Below, piece after piece: positions 9,994-20,147 of a stretch of 64,000 nt of DNA. This DNA is from Aldrovandia affinis. Its lineage: Eukaryota; Chordata; Actinopteri; Notacanthiformes; Halosauridae. The notes under the pieces were generated by a model. That model saw only the letters and a list, made by a program, of their open reading frames with translations, was not told the DNA's origin and did not search any database. The stretch covers positions 496,001-560,000 of the forward strand of contig JAINUG010000256.1 in NCBI GenBank assembly GCA_029706075.1, written 5' to 3'. Each line of letters starts with the position of its first letter. The first letter of the stretch is position 1. The translations under genes and the position numbers were made by a program.

Positions 9994-10459
9994 TATTTTT
10001 TGGCAAGTTAAGACAGCCTCCTCTAACTCTAGAATTTTTAATTTCAGACAAGCTGACTTTAATAAAAGGAGAGAGAATTTAAATAATATAGATTGGGTAA
10101 AACTTCTAGATTGCAGAACTGTGAATGAAAAATGTACTACATTTAAAAGGGTTATTGTAGATGTATAGTGTAAATTCACCCCAAAAGTAAGGAAAATAGG
10201 ATGAAAAAACTGTCTCCGCAGTGGATGACTAAATCTTTATGGGAGATTTTGAGGCAAAAGAAGCGACTGTACAGAGTATATAAAAAGGATAACTAAGGAA
10301 ATAAGATCAGCTAAAAGGCGGTTTGAAAAATTTCCCAAGATGCAAAAAGTAATCCTAAGAAGTTTTTTCAATATTGTAGTAGAAAAAGAAAAGTTAATGA
10401 TGAGGTGCATTACGAATAGGGAAGGAAGTTTGGTTTATAATAATAAGGATATTGCTAAC

Positions 10460-11144
10460 TGTCAGGAATGTTGTAGGTGTGGAACCAAATGCAGGCGAGA
10501 GAGACCCAGAATGCAGAGATGCGTTCAAGATTCTTTATTATACTTAAACGCTGGCAGGAATGAAGGCAAACAGTGTCTGAGAAGACACGTAACAATTACT
10601 AACAAAACAAACCAAAATAACAAACGAGCAGGAACAAACAAAACTAGCTAAACAGTAAATCCAAAACGTATTCCAGGGCATGAAATAAACTAAACTCAGG
10701 GACTCTTGGAAACAAACGAGAACAAACTTTTCAAGGCGGCGAGAACACAAAACAAACCATTACATTACAGGCATTTAGCAGATGCTCTTATCCAGAGTGA
10801 CTTACAGTTTACATTTCTTTAGCTGGATATTAACTGAAGCAATTCAGGTTAAGTACCTTGCTCAAGGGTACAACGGCAGTGTCCCACCTGGGGATTGAAC
10901 CTGCAACCTTAATGTTACAAGCCCAGTTCCCTAACCATTATACCACACTGCCTGCCTAACACAATCGGGTAAGACAAGGCTAATGCAAGTGAATGTTCAA
11001 GTGCAGAACTGAGGTAGCCAGCCAGCCTCCCGGGTTCACAGCAGTCATTTTTGTGATTGGCTTTGCGCATTCCTGGCATGCCTCTCACTTCTCCTGATGA
11101 TTGGGGCTTGGGGGAAATGCCCGTTTGCCGGTCGAGTTGTGACA
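10460..11144 (-). mobile_element. Probable solo LTR inserted in CR1 (685 bp with nested SINE)
   Basis: The ends are TGTCA and TGACA (TG...CA with 5-bp inversion), flanked by the 6-bp direct repeat GCTAAC (10454-10459 and 11145-11150). CR1 sequence continues on both sides. Read on the minus strand it contains AATAAA about 80 bp from the end, as LTR poly(A) signals do, which sets the likely orientation. A SINE lies inside (10759-10956); without it the LTR is about 490 bp. Confidence 0.7.
10759..10956 (-). mobile_element. tRNA-derived SINE with L2-like 3' tail (V-SINE type)
   Basis: Read on the minus strand, the head has an A-box-like TGGTATAATGGTTAGG (complement at about 10930-10945) and a B box GGTTCAATCC (complement at 10892-10901), the internal RNA polymerase III promoter of a tRNA-derived SINE. 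A core with CCTTGAGCAAGGTACTTAAC follows, then a tail containing CTCTGGATAAGAGCATCTGC, shared with the L2 3' UTRs of this window, and a short ATTAC repeat. Nested inside a solo LTR. Family assignment to V-SINE is from memory of the core. Confidence 0.8.
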
Positions 11145-11199
11145 GCTAACACACTAAATAGTTACATTGTTGAGAGCTTTACTAGAGAATAGGTTATAA

Positions 11200-12000
11200 A
11201 TATGCCTAAATGTATAGCCAAGGTACAGAATATTTTGGAGGACTTTAAGATAAGGGACATAGAAGTACTACAAAAACTACAAAAACTTAAGACAAATAAG
11301 GCAGCAGGCCCTGATGGCATATATCCCAGAGTACTCAAAGAACTTGGGTAAATTATATATAAACCATTGATAGATATTTTTATGCAATCCATAATCACTG
11401 GAGAAATACCAGATGACTGGAAGCAGGGTAGTATAATTCCAATATATAAGAATGGGGGGGCGTACTGACCCAGGGAACTATAGGCCTGTCAGTTTAACTT
11501 GCATAGCATGTCAAATGCTGGAATGTATTATTAGGGATAAGTTGGAATCATTCTTGAAAAATAATAATATTTTAAGGGAGAGCCAACATGGTTTTCTCAA
11601 AGGGAGGTCATGCCTAACGAACCTCCTGGACTTTTTTGAAGAGGCTACAAAGTGTGTTGACCTGAACCAGGCTTATTATATTATATATTTGGACTTTCAG
11701 AAAGCATTTGACAAGGTACCACATGAGAGGCTCATTGCTCAAAATGAATTCAGTAGGAATTGCAGGAGTAGTTTCAGAGTGGGTTCATAATTGGCTGCAA
11801 GGGCAAATACAAAGAGGAACAGTAGGTGGGGGGGATCGGTGCTGAGACTACTGCTCTTCCTTATTTACATAAATGATCTTGATATGGATGTTAGTAGCAA
11901 AATAGTTAAATTTGCAGATGATACAAAACTCGGGGGTTTGGCAAACAGTTTGGAATCGGTTAAAGTAATCCAAGATGATTTAAACAAAATCCAAGAATAG
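11200..12000 (+). pseudogene. CR1 reverse transcriptase domain (frameshifted)
   Basis: Recognisable blocks in order are NKAAGPDGIYPRVLKELG (near 11297-11350), PGNYRPVSLTCIACQMLE, ESQHGFLKGRSCLTNLLDFF, YLDFQKAFDKVPHERL, LFLIYINDLD and the catalytic FADDTKLGG (near 11910-11940). These are the conserved RT motifs of CR1/L2-group LINEs, including FADD in place of the YMDD of viruses. An in-frame TAA follows KELG, and frameshifts occur around 11440 and 11750-11840, so no continuous RT exists. Confidence 0.85.
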
Positions 12001-12047
12001 GCAGATACGTGGCAGATGACATTCAATATTGCTAAATGTAAAGTTAT

Positions 12048-12817
12048 GTGGGAAATAAAAACATTAGACACAAGTATTTTATGGGAGGAGAAAAGTTAGT
12101 AGGTGTTCAATTTGAAAAAGACTTAGGAATTGTAGTTGATCAAAGCCTATCTACATCAAAGCAGTGTGCTACAGCAGTGAAAAAAGCCAACAGGATGCTC
12201 GGATACATAGCAAAACGTATTGAGTATAAATCAAAGGAGGTTATATTAATGTTATATAATGCCTTTGTCAGACCTCACTTAGAATACTGTGTGCAGTTCT
12301 GGGCACCGCACTACAAGAAAGATATAGAAGCTCTTGAAAAAGTTAACAGAAGAGCAACTAAACTGATACCTGGTATGAAAGGTAACAGTTATGAGGATAG
12401 ACTTAAGGCACTCAATCTATTTAAGCTTAGCAAACGGAGACTCAGGGGGGATTTGATTGAGGTTTTTACATTCCTAAAATGGATTAACAAAGTGAAATAC
12501 CAAAGATTTTTTAAGATCAATTCAATCTATTTAAGCTTAGCAAACGGAGACTCAGGGGGGATTTGATTGAGGTTTTTACATTCCTAAAATGGATTAACAA
12601 AGTGAAATACCAAAGATTTGTTAAGATAAGTGGGGTCAGCAGAACAAGAGGCCACAGGTGTAAATTAGTTAAAGGCAAATTCCGCACAGATATTAGGAAG
12701 TTTTTCTTTACACAGAGAGTTATCAATACCTGGAACAGCTTACCAGGTCAGGTAGTAGAGGCAGAAACACTTGGGCTATTCAAGTCCAGGCTAGATGCAG
12801 TACTAGATATTCTTTAG
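12048..12817 (+). pseudogene. CR1 C-terminal domain with internal duplication
   Basis: The sequence encodes LGIVVDQSLSTSKQCATAVKK, RPHLEYCVQFWAPHYKKDIE, RRATKLIPG and KRRLRGDLIEVFTFLK, characteristic of the region after RT in CR1-group LINEs. A 110-bp tandem duplication (12412-12631) shifts the frame; the second copy continues into HRCKLVKGKFRTDIRKFFFT and VINTWNSLPGQVVEAETL, the usual end of CR1 proteins, stopping at 12817. Confidence 0.85.
12412..12631 (+). repeat. 110-bp tandem duplication within CR1
   Basis: The segment starting TCAATCTATTTAAGCTTAGC at 12412 is repeated from 12522 with a period of 110 bp and near-perfect identity up to about 12619. Because 110 is not a multiple of three, it changes the reading frame. 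Confidence 0.9.
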
Positions 12818-13035
12818 ATTAGGACATGACGAGCCTAGATGGGCTGAATGGCCCGTTCTCGACATTATGTATTCTTATGTTCTTATGTTCTTAATCAACT
12901 ACCAAGTTTAAAAATAAACTTAAGGAGTACAATGATGTCTGGAAGCCATTCCTGTCCTATAATGCAAAATGATTATTTGTTTTGGAAAACAGACCTCATA
13001 TGGCCAAACATGGGAAACTATGGCACACAATGTAT

Positions 13036-13689
13036 TGTAGCGCCCGAGTAGGCGCGTGCTATGGCGTCATTGTGGAGGGGAAATACCTCTCCACCCGCTG
13101 GCTCCACCCCCGTGCAGAATTGGAAACCCCGGGACTAATTCCCCAGCTGAAGGGCATAAACACGAATTAAGAAGGATTAAAAGGTGCGCTCTCCCTCAGG
13201 TGCGTTGTTGGGAGTAGGTACGGGATTGTGTGGGTGAGGGTTTAGAGAGAGAGAGAGAGAGAGAGATAGAAAAAGTTTTGTTAGAAAGTACGCGTGTTGA
13301 CTTAACACCGCTTTGTTCTTTTGAGAAGTTTTTGTTTGGAATTATTATTTTGTGGCAAACGGACGGATTCTTTTTTTGGATATATGACAACGGATTGGAC
13401 AATGATGACGACAAAGGAATTACTCCGGAACGGACAACGACTACGGAATTGGATCACGGACAACACAACAACGAGAGTGAAAAGTTTGTGGACAATGTTG
13501 TATTGCCAGTGACATTTGTTGCCAGCCATGTTTCCCTGCCACGGGAGCGGCATTTCCTTCTGTGGAAATACTCCGTTGTAATCAATAAATCTCGTTTTAC
13601 TTTTGAACTGTCTCCATTTTTCCGTTGTTTATTGATTAAGTTATAGATTATTGGCAGAGTGGAAACCCCACACCCTTGGTTGCGCTACA
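13036..13689 (+). repeat. 5' LTR of the Gmr1-like element
   Basis: The ends are TGTAGCGC and GCGCTACA, exact complements over 8 bp. The LTR contains a TATA-like ATTAAAAGG near 13177, a (GA)n tract (13244-13265) and AATAAA near 13584 (AATCAATAAATC). It is followed by TA and a primer-site candidate. Confidence 0.9.
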
Positions 13690-13691
13690 TA

Positions 13692-13708
13692 TGGTGGAGA
13701 ATGCGGGC
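13692..13708 (+). other. Putative primer-binding site
   Basis: TGGTGGAGAATGCGGGC starts two bases after the LTR and begins with TGG, as expected for pairing with a tRNA CCA end. The priming tRNA was not identified. Confidence 0.5.
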
Positions 13709-13753
13709 AACTATTACGCCATATAATAAATAACTTACTCTGTACAACGTGAA

Positions 13754-14503
13754 ATGGAGCCACTCATTAAACAGCTCGAGAAAAGTCATGCTGCGCAGCT
13801 GGCACACAACCAAGCGCTGATGGACGAGCAGTGGCAGCAGACAACTCTTCTGAGACTGGAAGTAGCGCGGCTGTCAGTAAGTAAGTAAGTAAGTAAAACT
13901 TTATTTCTATAGCGCCCTTCTCAGCACGAGTGCACAGGGTGCTTTACATCAATAAAAAAAAATAAAAAATAGAATACATCAATACAAAATTCAATCAAAC
14001 ATCATCTAAGAAATAAGATAAAAGCATAAACAGCTACTGCAACCCCCCGCCGACCAAACCCCAATGCGTTCATAGTGAAGATGACCGCAGAGGATGATGT
14101 TTAGGCGTACCTCCAAACCTTTGAGCGAACGGCGACCCGAGATGGGTGGGCTCCAGGGCAATGGGCCGGGTTGATAGCTCCATTCCTGTCCGGGGCGGCC
14201 CAGCACACGTACCAGGATTTGGATGAGGTCCAGGTCGCTGACTACACTGTCCTGAAGAGGGAAATTCTGCGTCGTGCAGGGCACAGCCTCATCGGCCAGG
14301 CACAGAAATTCCACAACTCGACCTTCGACGCTACCTTACCGCCCCAAGCCCAGATGCACGACCTGATCCGCGTTGCCAAGAACTGGATGACCACGGAACC
14401 GACTGCCCTAATGCCCATGGAACGATTTGTCATTGACAAATTTTTGCGCTCCCTACCTTTTGAAGCCATATCTCCTGGAATTGTCCCCGACAGGACGTGG
14501 TGA
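13754..14503 (+). pseudogene. Gmr1-like gag with SCAN-like capsid region
   Basis: The ATG at 13754 starts a coiled-coil N-terminus (MEPLIKQLEKSHAAQLAHNQ). The frame is broken by a repeat insertion (about 13876-14078). It resumes with MTAEDDV, a TAG, then AYLQTFERTATRDGW, and continues through 14171-14503 with LSGAAQHTYQDLDE, YTVLKREILRRAGHSL and a segment (QAQKFHN, LIRVAKNWM, VIDKFLRSLPFEA) whose spacing of W, F and LP resembles the SCAN domain. That resemblance follows the known origin of SCAN from Gmr1-like gag. The zinc knuckle region after it is missing or scrambled. Confidence 0.75.
13876..14078. repeat. Interspersed repeat inserted in gag, starting with (AGTA)n
   Basis: An (AGTA)n run (about 13876-13896) leads into ACTTTATTTCTATAGCGCCC and GTGCACAGGGTGCTTTACA, then an A-rich stretch. 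This resembles the tail of common fish interspersed repeats in reverse orientation. Family not identified; it is absent from the expected gag reading frame. Confidence 0.55.
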
Positions 14504-14539
14504 TGCAGACCGCATCACATCCGCCACAGACACCCCGCC

Positions 14540-14850
14540 CGCAAAACCCTGCGAGTTGCTGCTGTCCTGCTGGGCTACCGAGGGGTGCCCGTCGCCCCTG
14601 ATGCCAGTGAGGGCCAACGGCAAAGACACCACAGCCCTGCTCGACTCCGGGAGCATGGTGACCCTGGTCAACCCGAGAAGATGGCCATTTCCTGCATCCA
14701 CGGGGAGAACAGGGATTACCCCGTGACTCTCTTGAAGCTACAGATGACCAAGGGGCAGTACGTTGGAAAAGCCGGGGTCGTTGAAAACCTGCTGGTTCCG
14801 GTGCTCCTGGGATGGGATTGCCCAATATTTCCCCAGCACTGGACAGGGAT
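14540..14850 (+). pseudogene. Gmr1-like aspartic protease
   Basis: ALLDSGSMVTLV (near 14632-14670) provides the D-S-G catalytic motif of a retropepsin. A frameshift near 14680 moves the rest to another frame, where YPVTLLKLQMTKGQY and VPVLLGWDCPIF follow. After it comes a poorly conserved, acidic linker with many glutamates up to the integrase. Confidence 0.7.
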
Positions 14851-15218
14851 GCGGGGGGAAGAGGGAAGGCGAAGAAAGATGAGAGGTGGCCAAAAAGCGG
14901 AAGCGGCAAGGGTAACCCAAGGCCCCCCACGCGGCGAAGTTCAGGGGGCGGATCTGCCGCACTCATCAGAGGTGGGGTCCGAATCCGAGGCGGTCGAGGC
15001 CGCCAGACTGTGCGGATTTCAGGGAGTGGACCCACAGCCATCAGCAGAGGGGCCGTCAGAGGACAGCACTGCTGAGGCAACCCCAGTTGAGGAAGAGCCG
15101 ACATGGGAGGAATTGTTCCCGATGGGTCACGAGGAGGCGCCAGAGTCCCCGCCCTTGACGGGACGGTTCGGGACGGCTCAACTGGAAGACCAGAACCTGA
15201 GACACGCCTTCCATCACG

Positions 15219-15955
15219 GTGGTTAACGGGACACTCATGGAGGGGGTAAGGGACAAAACTTACCCTCATTTTGCTATTAAATACCGTCTGTTATACCAGG
15301 TGGTCATGAGTGAAGGTCGAGAAATACACTCCATGGTGAACACTGTTTTACAGTTGGCGCATGCGCACTTGCTGGGGGCGCACTTGGGGGTCGAGAAGAC
15401 CTCTGAACGGATCAAAGCACGCTTCTATTGGCCAGGGATAAAACGTGCGGTAGAGAAATTCTGCCGAGAGTGCAGGGAGTGCCAGAGGGTGGCGCCCAAG
15501 CCTAAGTACAAGAGCCCTTTAATCCCTTTGCCAATAATCTCTGTTCCTTTTAGCCGGATCGTGTTAGATCTCATCGGGCCCCTCCCAAAAAGCAGCAAGG
15601 GGTTCCAATACATCTTGGTCATCTTGGACTACCCGGTACCCCAAAGCAATTCCCCTGCGGACGATGGCCACCAAGGGCATCGCACGAAAACTGATGCTGC
15701 TGTTCTCCCGGGTCGGCATACCGGACGAGATCCTGACGGACCAGGGCACTCCCTTTATGAGCAAGGTAATGCGTGACTTATGCCAGTTATTAGAAATCAG
15801 ACACATACATACGTCTGTGTACCACCCCCAGACTGACGGTCTTGTTGAAAGGTTCAACTGAACCCTGAAGAGTATGTTGCGGAAGGTGATGGAGGCGGAT
15901 GGAAGAAATTGGGACCAGCTCCTCCCCTTTCTGATGTTTTCGGTCAGAGAGGTAG
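15219..15955 (+). pseudogene. Gmr1-like integrase
   Basis: The zinc-binding N-domain is present (HAHLLGAHLG, then FYWPGIKRAVEKFCRECREC, an HHCC arrangement). The catalytic core shows all three acidic residues in context: LDLIGPLP, LTDQGTPF and YHPQTDGLVERFN. A frameshift near 15630 and a TGA directly after ERFN break it. LRKVMEADGRNWDQLLPFL follows at 15880-15930. At about 15955 the sequence jumps directly into RT, so the integrase C-terminus and the first RT blocks are deleted. The position before RT is the key diagnostic of this family. Confidence 0.85.
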
Positions 15956-16407
15956 TCCAGGGAGAAGACAGCGTTCGCTACCCAGGATGGCCTATATCAG
16001 TACCGGAAACTGCCATTCGGGTTGCACGGGGCCCCTCCCACGTTCCCGCGGATGATGGATCAGATACTGCGTCCCCATCGACAGTATGCCGCCGCATACC
16101 TGGACGACATCGTCATCCATGGAGAAGACTGGGGAACCCATCTCAGGCAAATGCAGGAGGTGCTGCAAGCACTAAGAGGGGCGGGGCTGACAGCAAACCC
16201 CCAGAAGTGCCACCTTGGGCTACAGGAGGCAGAGTACCTGGGCTACACCATTGGCCGAGGGTTGGTCAAGCCCGAAGCGGCCATGATTGAGTCGATCCAG
16301 AACTGGCCCCGCCCCACAACACAGAAACAGGTGCGTACATTCATCGGGCTGGCCAGTTATTACCGACGATTTATCCCCCACTTTGCATCCCTGGCTAGCC
16401 CGTTGAC
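15956..16407 (+). pseudogene. Gmr1-like reverse transcriptase (palm and thumb fragment)
   Basis: The fragment starts within RT and gives FGLHGAPPTFPRMMDQILRP, then the catalytic YLDDIVIHGEDW (near 16096-16130), GLTANPQKCHLG, YLGYTIGRG and VRTFIGLASYYRRFIPHF, all in standard RT order. The N-terminal RT blocks are missing, and at 16408 the sequence runs into the 3' LTR. RNase H is absent. Confidence 0.85.
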
Positions 16408-16555
16408 CGGGAGCGGCATTTCCTTCTGCGGAAGTACTCCGTTGTAATCAATAAATCTTGTTTTACTTTTGAACTGTCTCCATTTTTCCGTTGTTTATTG
16501 ATTAAGTTATAGATTATTGGCGGAGTGGAAACCCCACGCCCTTGGTTGCGCTACA
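16408..16555 (+). repeat. 3' LTR remnant of the Gmr1-like element
   Basis: This matches the last 148 bp of the 5' LTR (13542-13689) with five transitions and no gaps, ending in GCGCTACA. The first 506 bp of the LTR were lost with the adjoining coding region. The breakpoint is CCGGGAGCGG. Confidence 0.9.
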
Positions 16556-17098
16556 GTATAGTTTGATTCTATAATTTATTTTTATTATTTTTATTTCTAT
16601 TATTATTATTTTTTATTTGTATTTTTATGTATTTGTATTATTACTTTGTTATTGCTTGTTTTCTGTTTGTACTCTGGTAATTTGTATATTGACTGGTTGT
16701 CTACCTAACTGTATATTATGGAAATGATTGTCTATCTAAGTGTATATAATGGAAATGTTTGTACATATAACAGTATTTGGCCCATAGAGGGGTGGGTTTT
16801 CCAGGACCTTCTGGCTCTGGCTCATTGCATCCCGCTTGGGAACGGCAGGGGCACTGGTAGCCCTATATGATGTCATTGATGGGATTTCGCAGCAATTGTG
16901 ATGTTATTGATTGGGATTTACTGCTATGGAAATGGGGCGACGTGTTCAGGAGCAAGTGGCGTGGTCTGGCGGTGCTCCTTAAAGGGTCAACTGACAAAAA
17001 GAGAAGGGGAAGGGAAGAAAAAACAAGAAAAAACAACAACTGGGAAAGCAAGAGAGACTAAAAAGAAAAAAATGTATGGGGAATGGAATAGAAAAGGG

Positions 17099-17150
<52 letters not shown>

Positions 17151-19423
17151 GAAAGTAGGGAAAAAACACAGGAAGTAAGAGTAATCATTCCTAATAATGA
17201 TAATAATTTAAAAAATAAACAATAATAAAAAATATTGAAGATAATAAGTCCCCCATTTATAATAAATAAATAATGTCCATATTAAATTTAAACTAAAAAC
17301 GAAAAAGGTTTAAACAAAAAATTATATTCATATCACAACCTGAAATCTCAAAACAGTAGATGTGCTACCTATAACTTATTACCTATTACTATAACTAAAT
17401 ATAAATACATATTAAAATGACCTATAACGTAGCACACACACCACACATTGACATCTAATATGATGTATTTGTGCATGTAATATCATTATTAAATGAAATT
17501 AAAAATCCAATAGCTCTAAAACTGCTTATTGACTATACAGAGAGCGATGCTGTACAAATGTATTTGGCAGTAGAAAAGAAAATATCCTGTGTTATATGAA
17601 GATGAGCTGTGCACCACTTACTGAAAATAATACATGAATAAATAAATAAAGACTCATATTTACACACTACCATTGTCTTCATAGTACTATTTGAGTAGAC
17701 ACTGCACTGCCCAAGCTCCACCACCAGATGACAGCCAGATTCCACAATAATGTTCCTAACTTGTCTGTAGCACATAGAACAGGAAAGCCATGAATACAAC
17801 AAATATACACTACTAAAGTATGTACATGTTGCATAATTAGCAGTAAATTATTTGCTTACACATACCTGTAGCTGAATATGTTGCTCATAGCACCCACAAC
17901 CTTTTATTAAATATGATAAAAGTAGGAATTTGTTGATTACTGATTTGTATCTATACATGTTTACACACTTCTTTCAAATGTTAAAATAACTGTACTCTTT
18001 AATTACACATTTTCCTTGATAAGACAAAAAAAGTATTCTTTAAAACAGATTTGTCTTGCCCTACTTTTTCAATTTCTCCCAATTTGGAATGCTCAATATT
18101 GTTAGGCACATCTCATCACTGCAATGTCTGTCAACTCAGAAGAGCCAGCCACCTCTTCTTTTCATTTTGTAGTTCATTAGCTGAGCTACTTCACCATTGC
18201 TTCAGAGGCTCACGCTCCTTGGGCAGTGGTACGGCTAAATGTCAGCACTGGAATGGTCAGGGTTCAAAACCAAACTGTGGGGTGTGTTACTATATTGAAT
18301 CAGAGCCAGTGCTTTAGCAGGCCGAGCCACACAACAACCTGCTTAAAAGTCTGTCTGGCATTCCAGCTAGGCACTTTAAAGTCAGGAGCACAATAGGGGT
18401 GGGTTCAAAGCAGAAGTCCAAAGCTTGAATGCACCCCCATTGTTTGTGTTTATTGTATCACTATTTTGGACCCTATAATCATGTAGGAAATATAACTACA
18501 CATTACTTAATTTTTTTGTCATCATTTCGACACTTCATTTTTGAATGATAGTACATGTGTTCCTTCCAAAATAGCATTAATTTAGCTAAATGTGTACAGG
18601 CAAAGTGCATAATAAGCATAGGACATTTTATTTTATGATATGATTTTTTAAATTCAATTGTGCATGCATGCGACTTGCTGATCAGAATGTCATTCAGCTA
18701 GCACAAAATGTTATTGTAACTTTTTACAACGTTCCATTGGGGTAAGGTTGTTTGTGGCCATGTTCAAGGTTGTAGTAACACTTTTACAATGTTTATTTCC
18801 ACTGCCAAACCACAACTTTGTACACCGGTCAGACTTTTATCTGCGGGAAAACAATTTAAAGACGCGTTTGCGAGCCGAAATCAGGAGAACACATCCGGCA
18901 ACCAAAAAAATGCTTTAAATACAGTACGTCATTTGTTTAGGAGAGCTTGTTTTCTACAAACAATGTTACATATGTAAAACCATGATATGTAAAACATATG
19001 CGGCCGTGATAACACAACTTAATTACGTGCCATGGAAAACATAATTCATCCATTAATAATTAAGGGCAAGATTAGTTTAGCTCATAACTAAGGTGGTCTT
19101 AAGTCCTCTACATGCTTCTGCGTTAACTTGTGTGACATCTTCGCGGTTTTATACTTCTGTGCAACCTATGCAACATGGTGTCCTTACACTTCTGTACACT
19201 AGTAGGTATCAATGTATTGAACAAGGTCAGTCAAGTTTTCCTGAAAGCAGGGAAACTCCTGTACTTTCGAAGTTCTTCAGCCAACCTTTCCTGAAGCTGG
19301 TTCATTTTATACCGTGCCGAACAAATTATGCTAGCTATCTATATATTGTTAGCTACTGTTAGCGAGCTTTGGTTGCTAGCTAGATATCGATATCTTTGCT
19401 TAGCTAACGTTAACATAGGTATG
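16556..19423. other. Intergenic region, mostly unique AT-rich sequence
   Basis: No gene recognised. It holds an AT-rich run (16570-16640), an (AC)n microsatellite (17101-17145), and a stretch at about 18060-18330 that may be an old interspersed repeat, unclassified. Open frames here are short and show no family features. Confidence 0.6.
17101..17145. repeat. (AC)n microsatellite
   Basis: About 22 uninterrupted AC units; an obvious candidate for a polymorphic marker. Confidence 0.97.
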
Positions 19424-19566
19424 TACAGGTATGGTATGCAGCTGCCAATAACAATGTCTATCGCTGTATTACTGCACTGATTTCTTGTGCAAACTATGAT
19501 TGTTCTTACCACGTATTAATGCACATCTTGTAAGTCGCTCTGGATAACAGCGTCTGCTGTAAAAAA
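19424..19566 (+). repeat. L2 3' UTR fragment
   Basis: It contains GGTATGGTATGCAGCTGCC, TTACTGCACTGAT, ATTAATGCACATCTTGTAAG and CTCTGGATAACAGCGTCTGC, collinear with the 3' UTRs of the other L2 copies in this window (6200-6380, 53850-54010, 61060-61240). Confidence 0.8.
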
Positions 19567-20009
19567 AATTATATGCACCCTGCTTTTTCTTTGTTTTGTT
19601 AGTTGAATATTCTGCGCATTAAGGTGTTGTAGTGATATGTTACGTTTATATGTAATCGAAAGCACAACACAAAACATCTGGATATTTGCAACCTTAAATA
19701 TATCATTTAGAATGACGTGAAGACCACAGTCGATCCTTCGTTGTTTGAAGAATCTCAGAGTTTCATGTACTGTCAGTACAATAGACTTTAAAACCTTTGA
19801 AAAAAGGAAGTACGCCTGTCATGAAAGCAGCTTGTGTGTGAGCAACTCACCTTTATAGCATTCAAATAATAGAGTAAATTCACATGGAATAAAGGAACCA
19901 GCAGACGACTCTTGAAAATAATGTTAATGTATTAAGGGAAACAAAGGATGGTATTTTTCTGTCTTTTCACAGAATTTTTCAAATCGCTGCTTTCATCTTT
20001 CTCCCCTAA

Positions 20010-20066
20010 TCTGGATATCGCTCTGGATAAGAGCGTCTTCTTAATGCTTAAAATGTCAAATGTAAA
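20010..20066 (+). repeat. L2/SINE tail fragment
   Basis: CGCTCTGGATAAGAGCGTCT and TAATGCTTAAAATGT match the final part of the L2 and SINE tails. Only the tail is present. Confidence 0.7.
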
Positions 20067-20147
20067 AAAATGATGTAGGCTACTAGCTGGATGAACTATG
20101 ACTATGACAGATCTGCCTCCATTCGCTAACCAACCAATCAATGCTGT

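Larger units (their letters stand above)
7225..12900 (+). mobile_element. CR1-like LINE, degenerate and multiply interrupted
   Basis: A plus-strand non-LTR retrotransposon with an esterase-like region (7335-7424 and 8868-9180), an AP-endonuclease (about 9430-9993), a linker region, RT (about 11200-12000) and a C-terminal domain (12048-12817). The end at about 12820-12896 carries GGGCTGAATGGCCCGTTCTC and a TTCTTATG-type terminal tandem repeat, both characteristic of CR1-type elements. Many frameshifts and stops are present. Insertions within it: a solo-LTR-like element (7425-8861), a Rex1-like tail (about 9503-9580) and a second solo-LTR-like element (10460-11144) that itself holds a SINE. It also has a 110-bp tandem duplication. 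The 5' boundary is approximate. Confidence 0.85.
13036..16555 (+). mobile_element. Gmr1-like Ty3/gypsy retrotransposon, internally deleted
   Basis: The element begins with a 654-bp LTR (TGTAGCGC...GCGCTACA) and ends with the last 148 bp of a second LTR. Both ends carry a 4-bp direct repeat GTAT (13032-13035 and 16556-16559). The internal order is SCAN-like gag, protease, integrase, then RT. Integrase upstream of RT is the defining layout of Gmr1-like Ty3/gypsy elements, and their gag is the relative of the vertebrate SCAN domain. Two deletions are evident: one joins the integrase to the middle of RT (near 15955), the other joins RT to the interior of the 3' LTR (near 16408). Over the shared 148 bp the LTRs differ at five positions, all transitions. 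Confidence 0.88.

Noticed and set aside
10891..10945. A real tRNA gene
   Set aside because: A- and B-box sequences are present, but no complete cloverleaf, and the sequence continues into a SINE core and LINE-like tail; it is a SINE head.
17101..17145. Repeats in the window as a CRISPR array
   Set aside because: Simple AC microsatellite without spacers; the genome is vertebrate and no direct-repeat/spacer array exists anywhere in the window.
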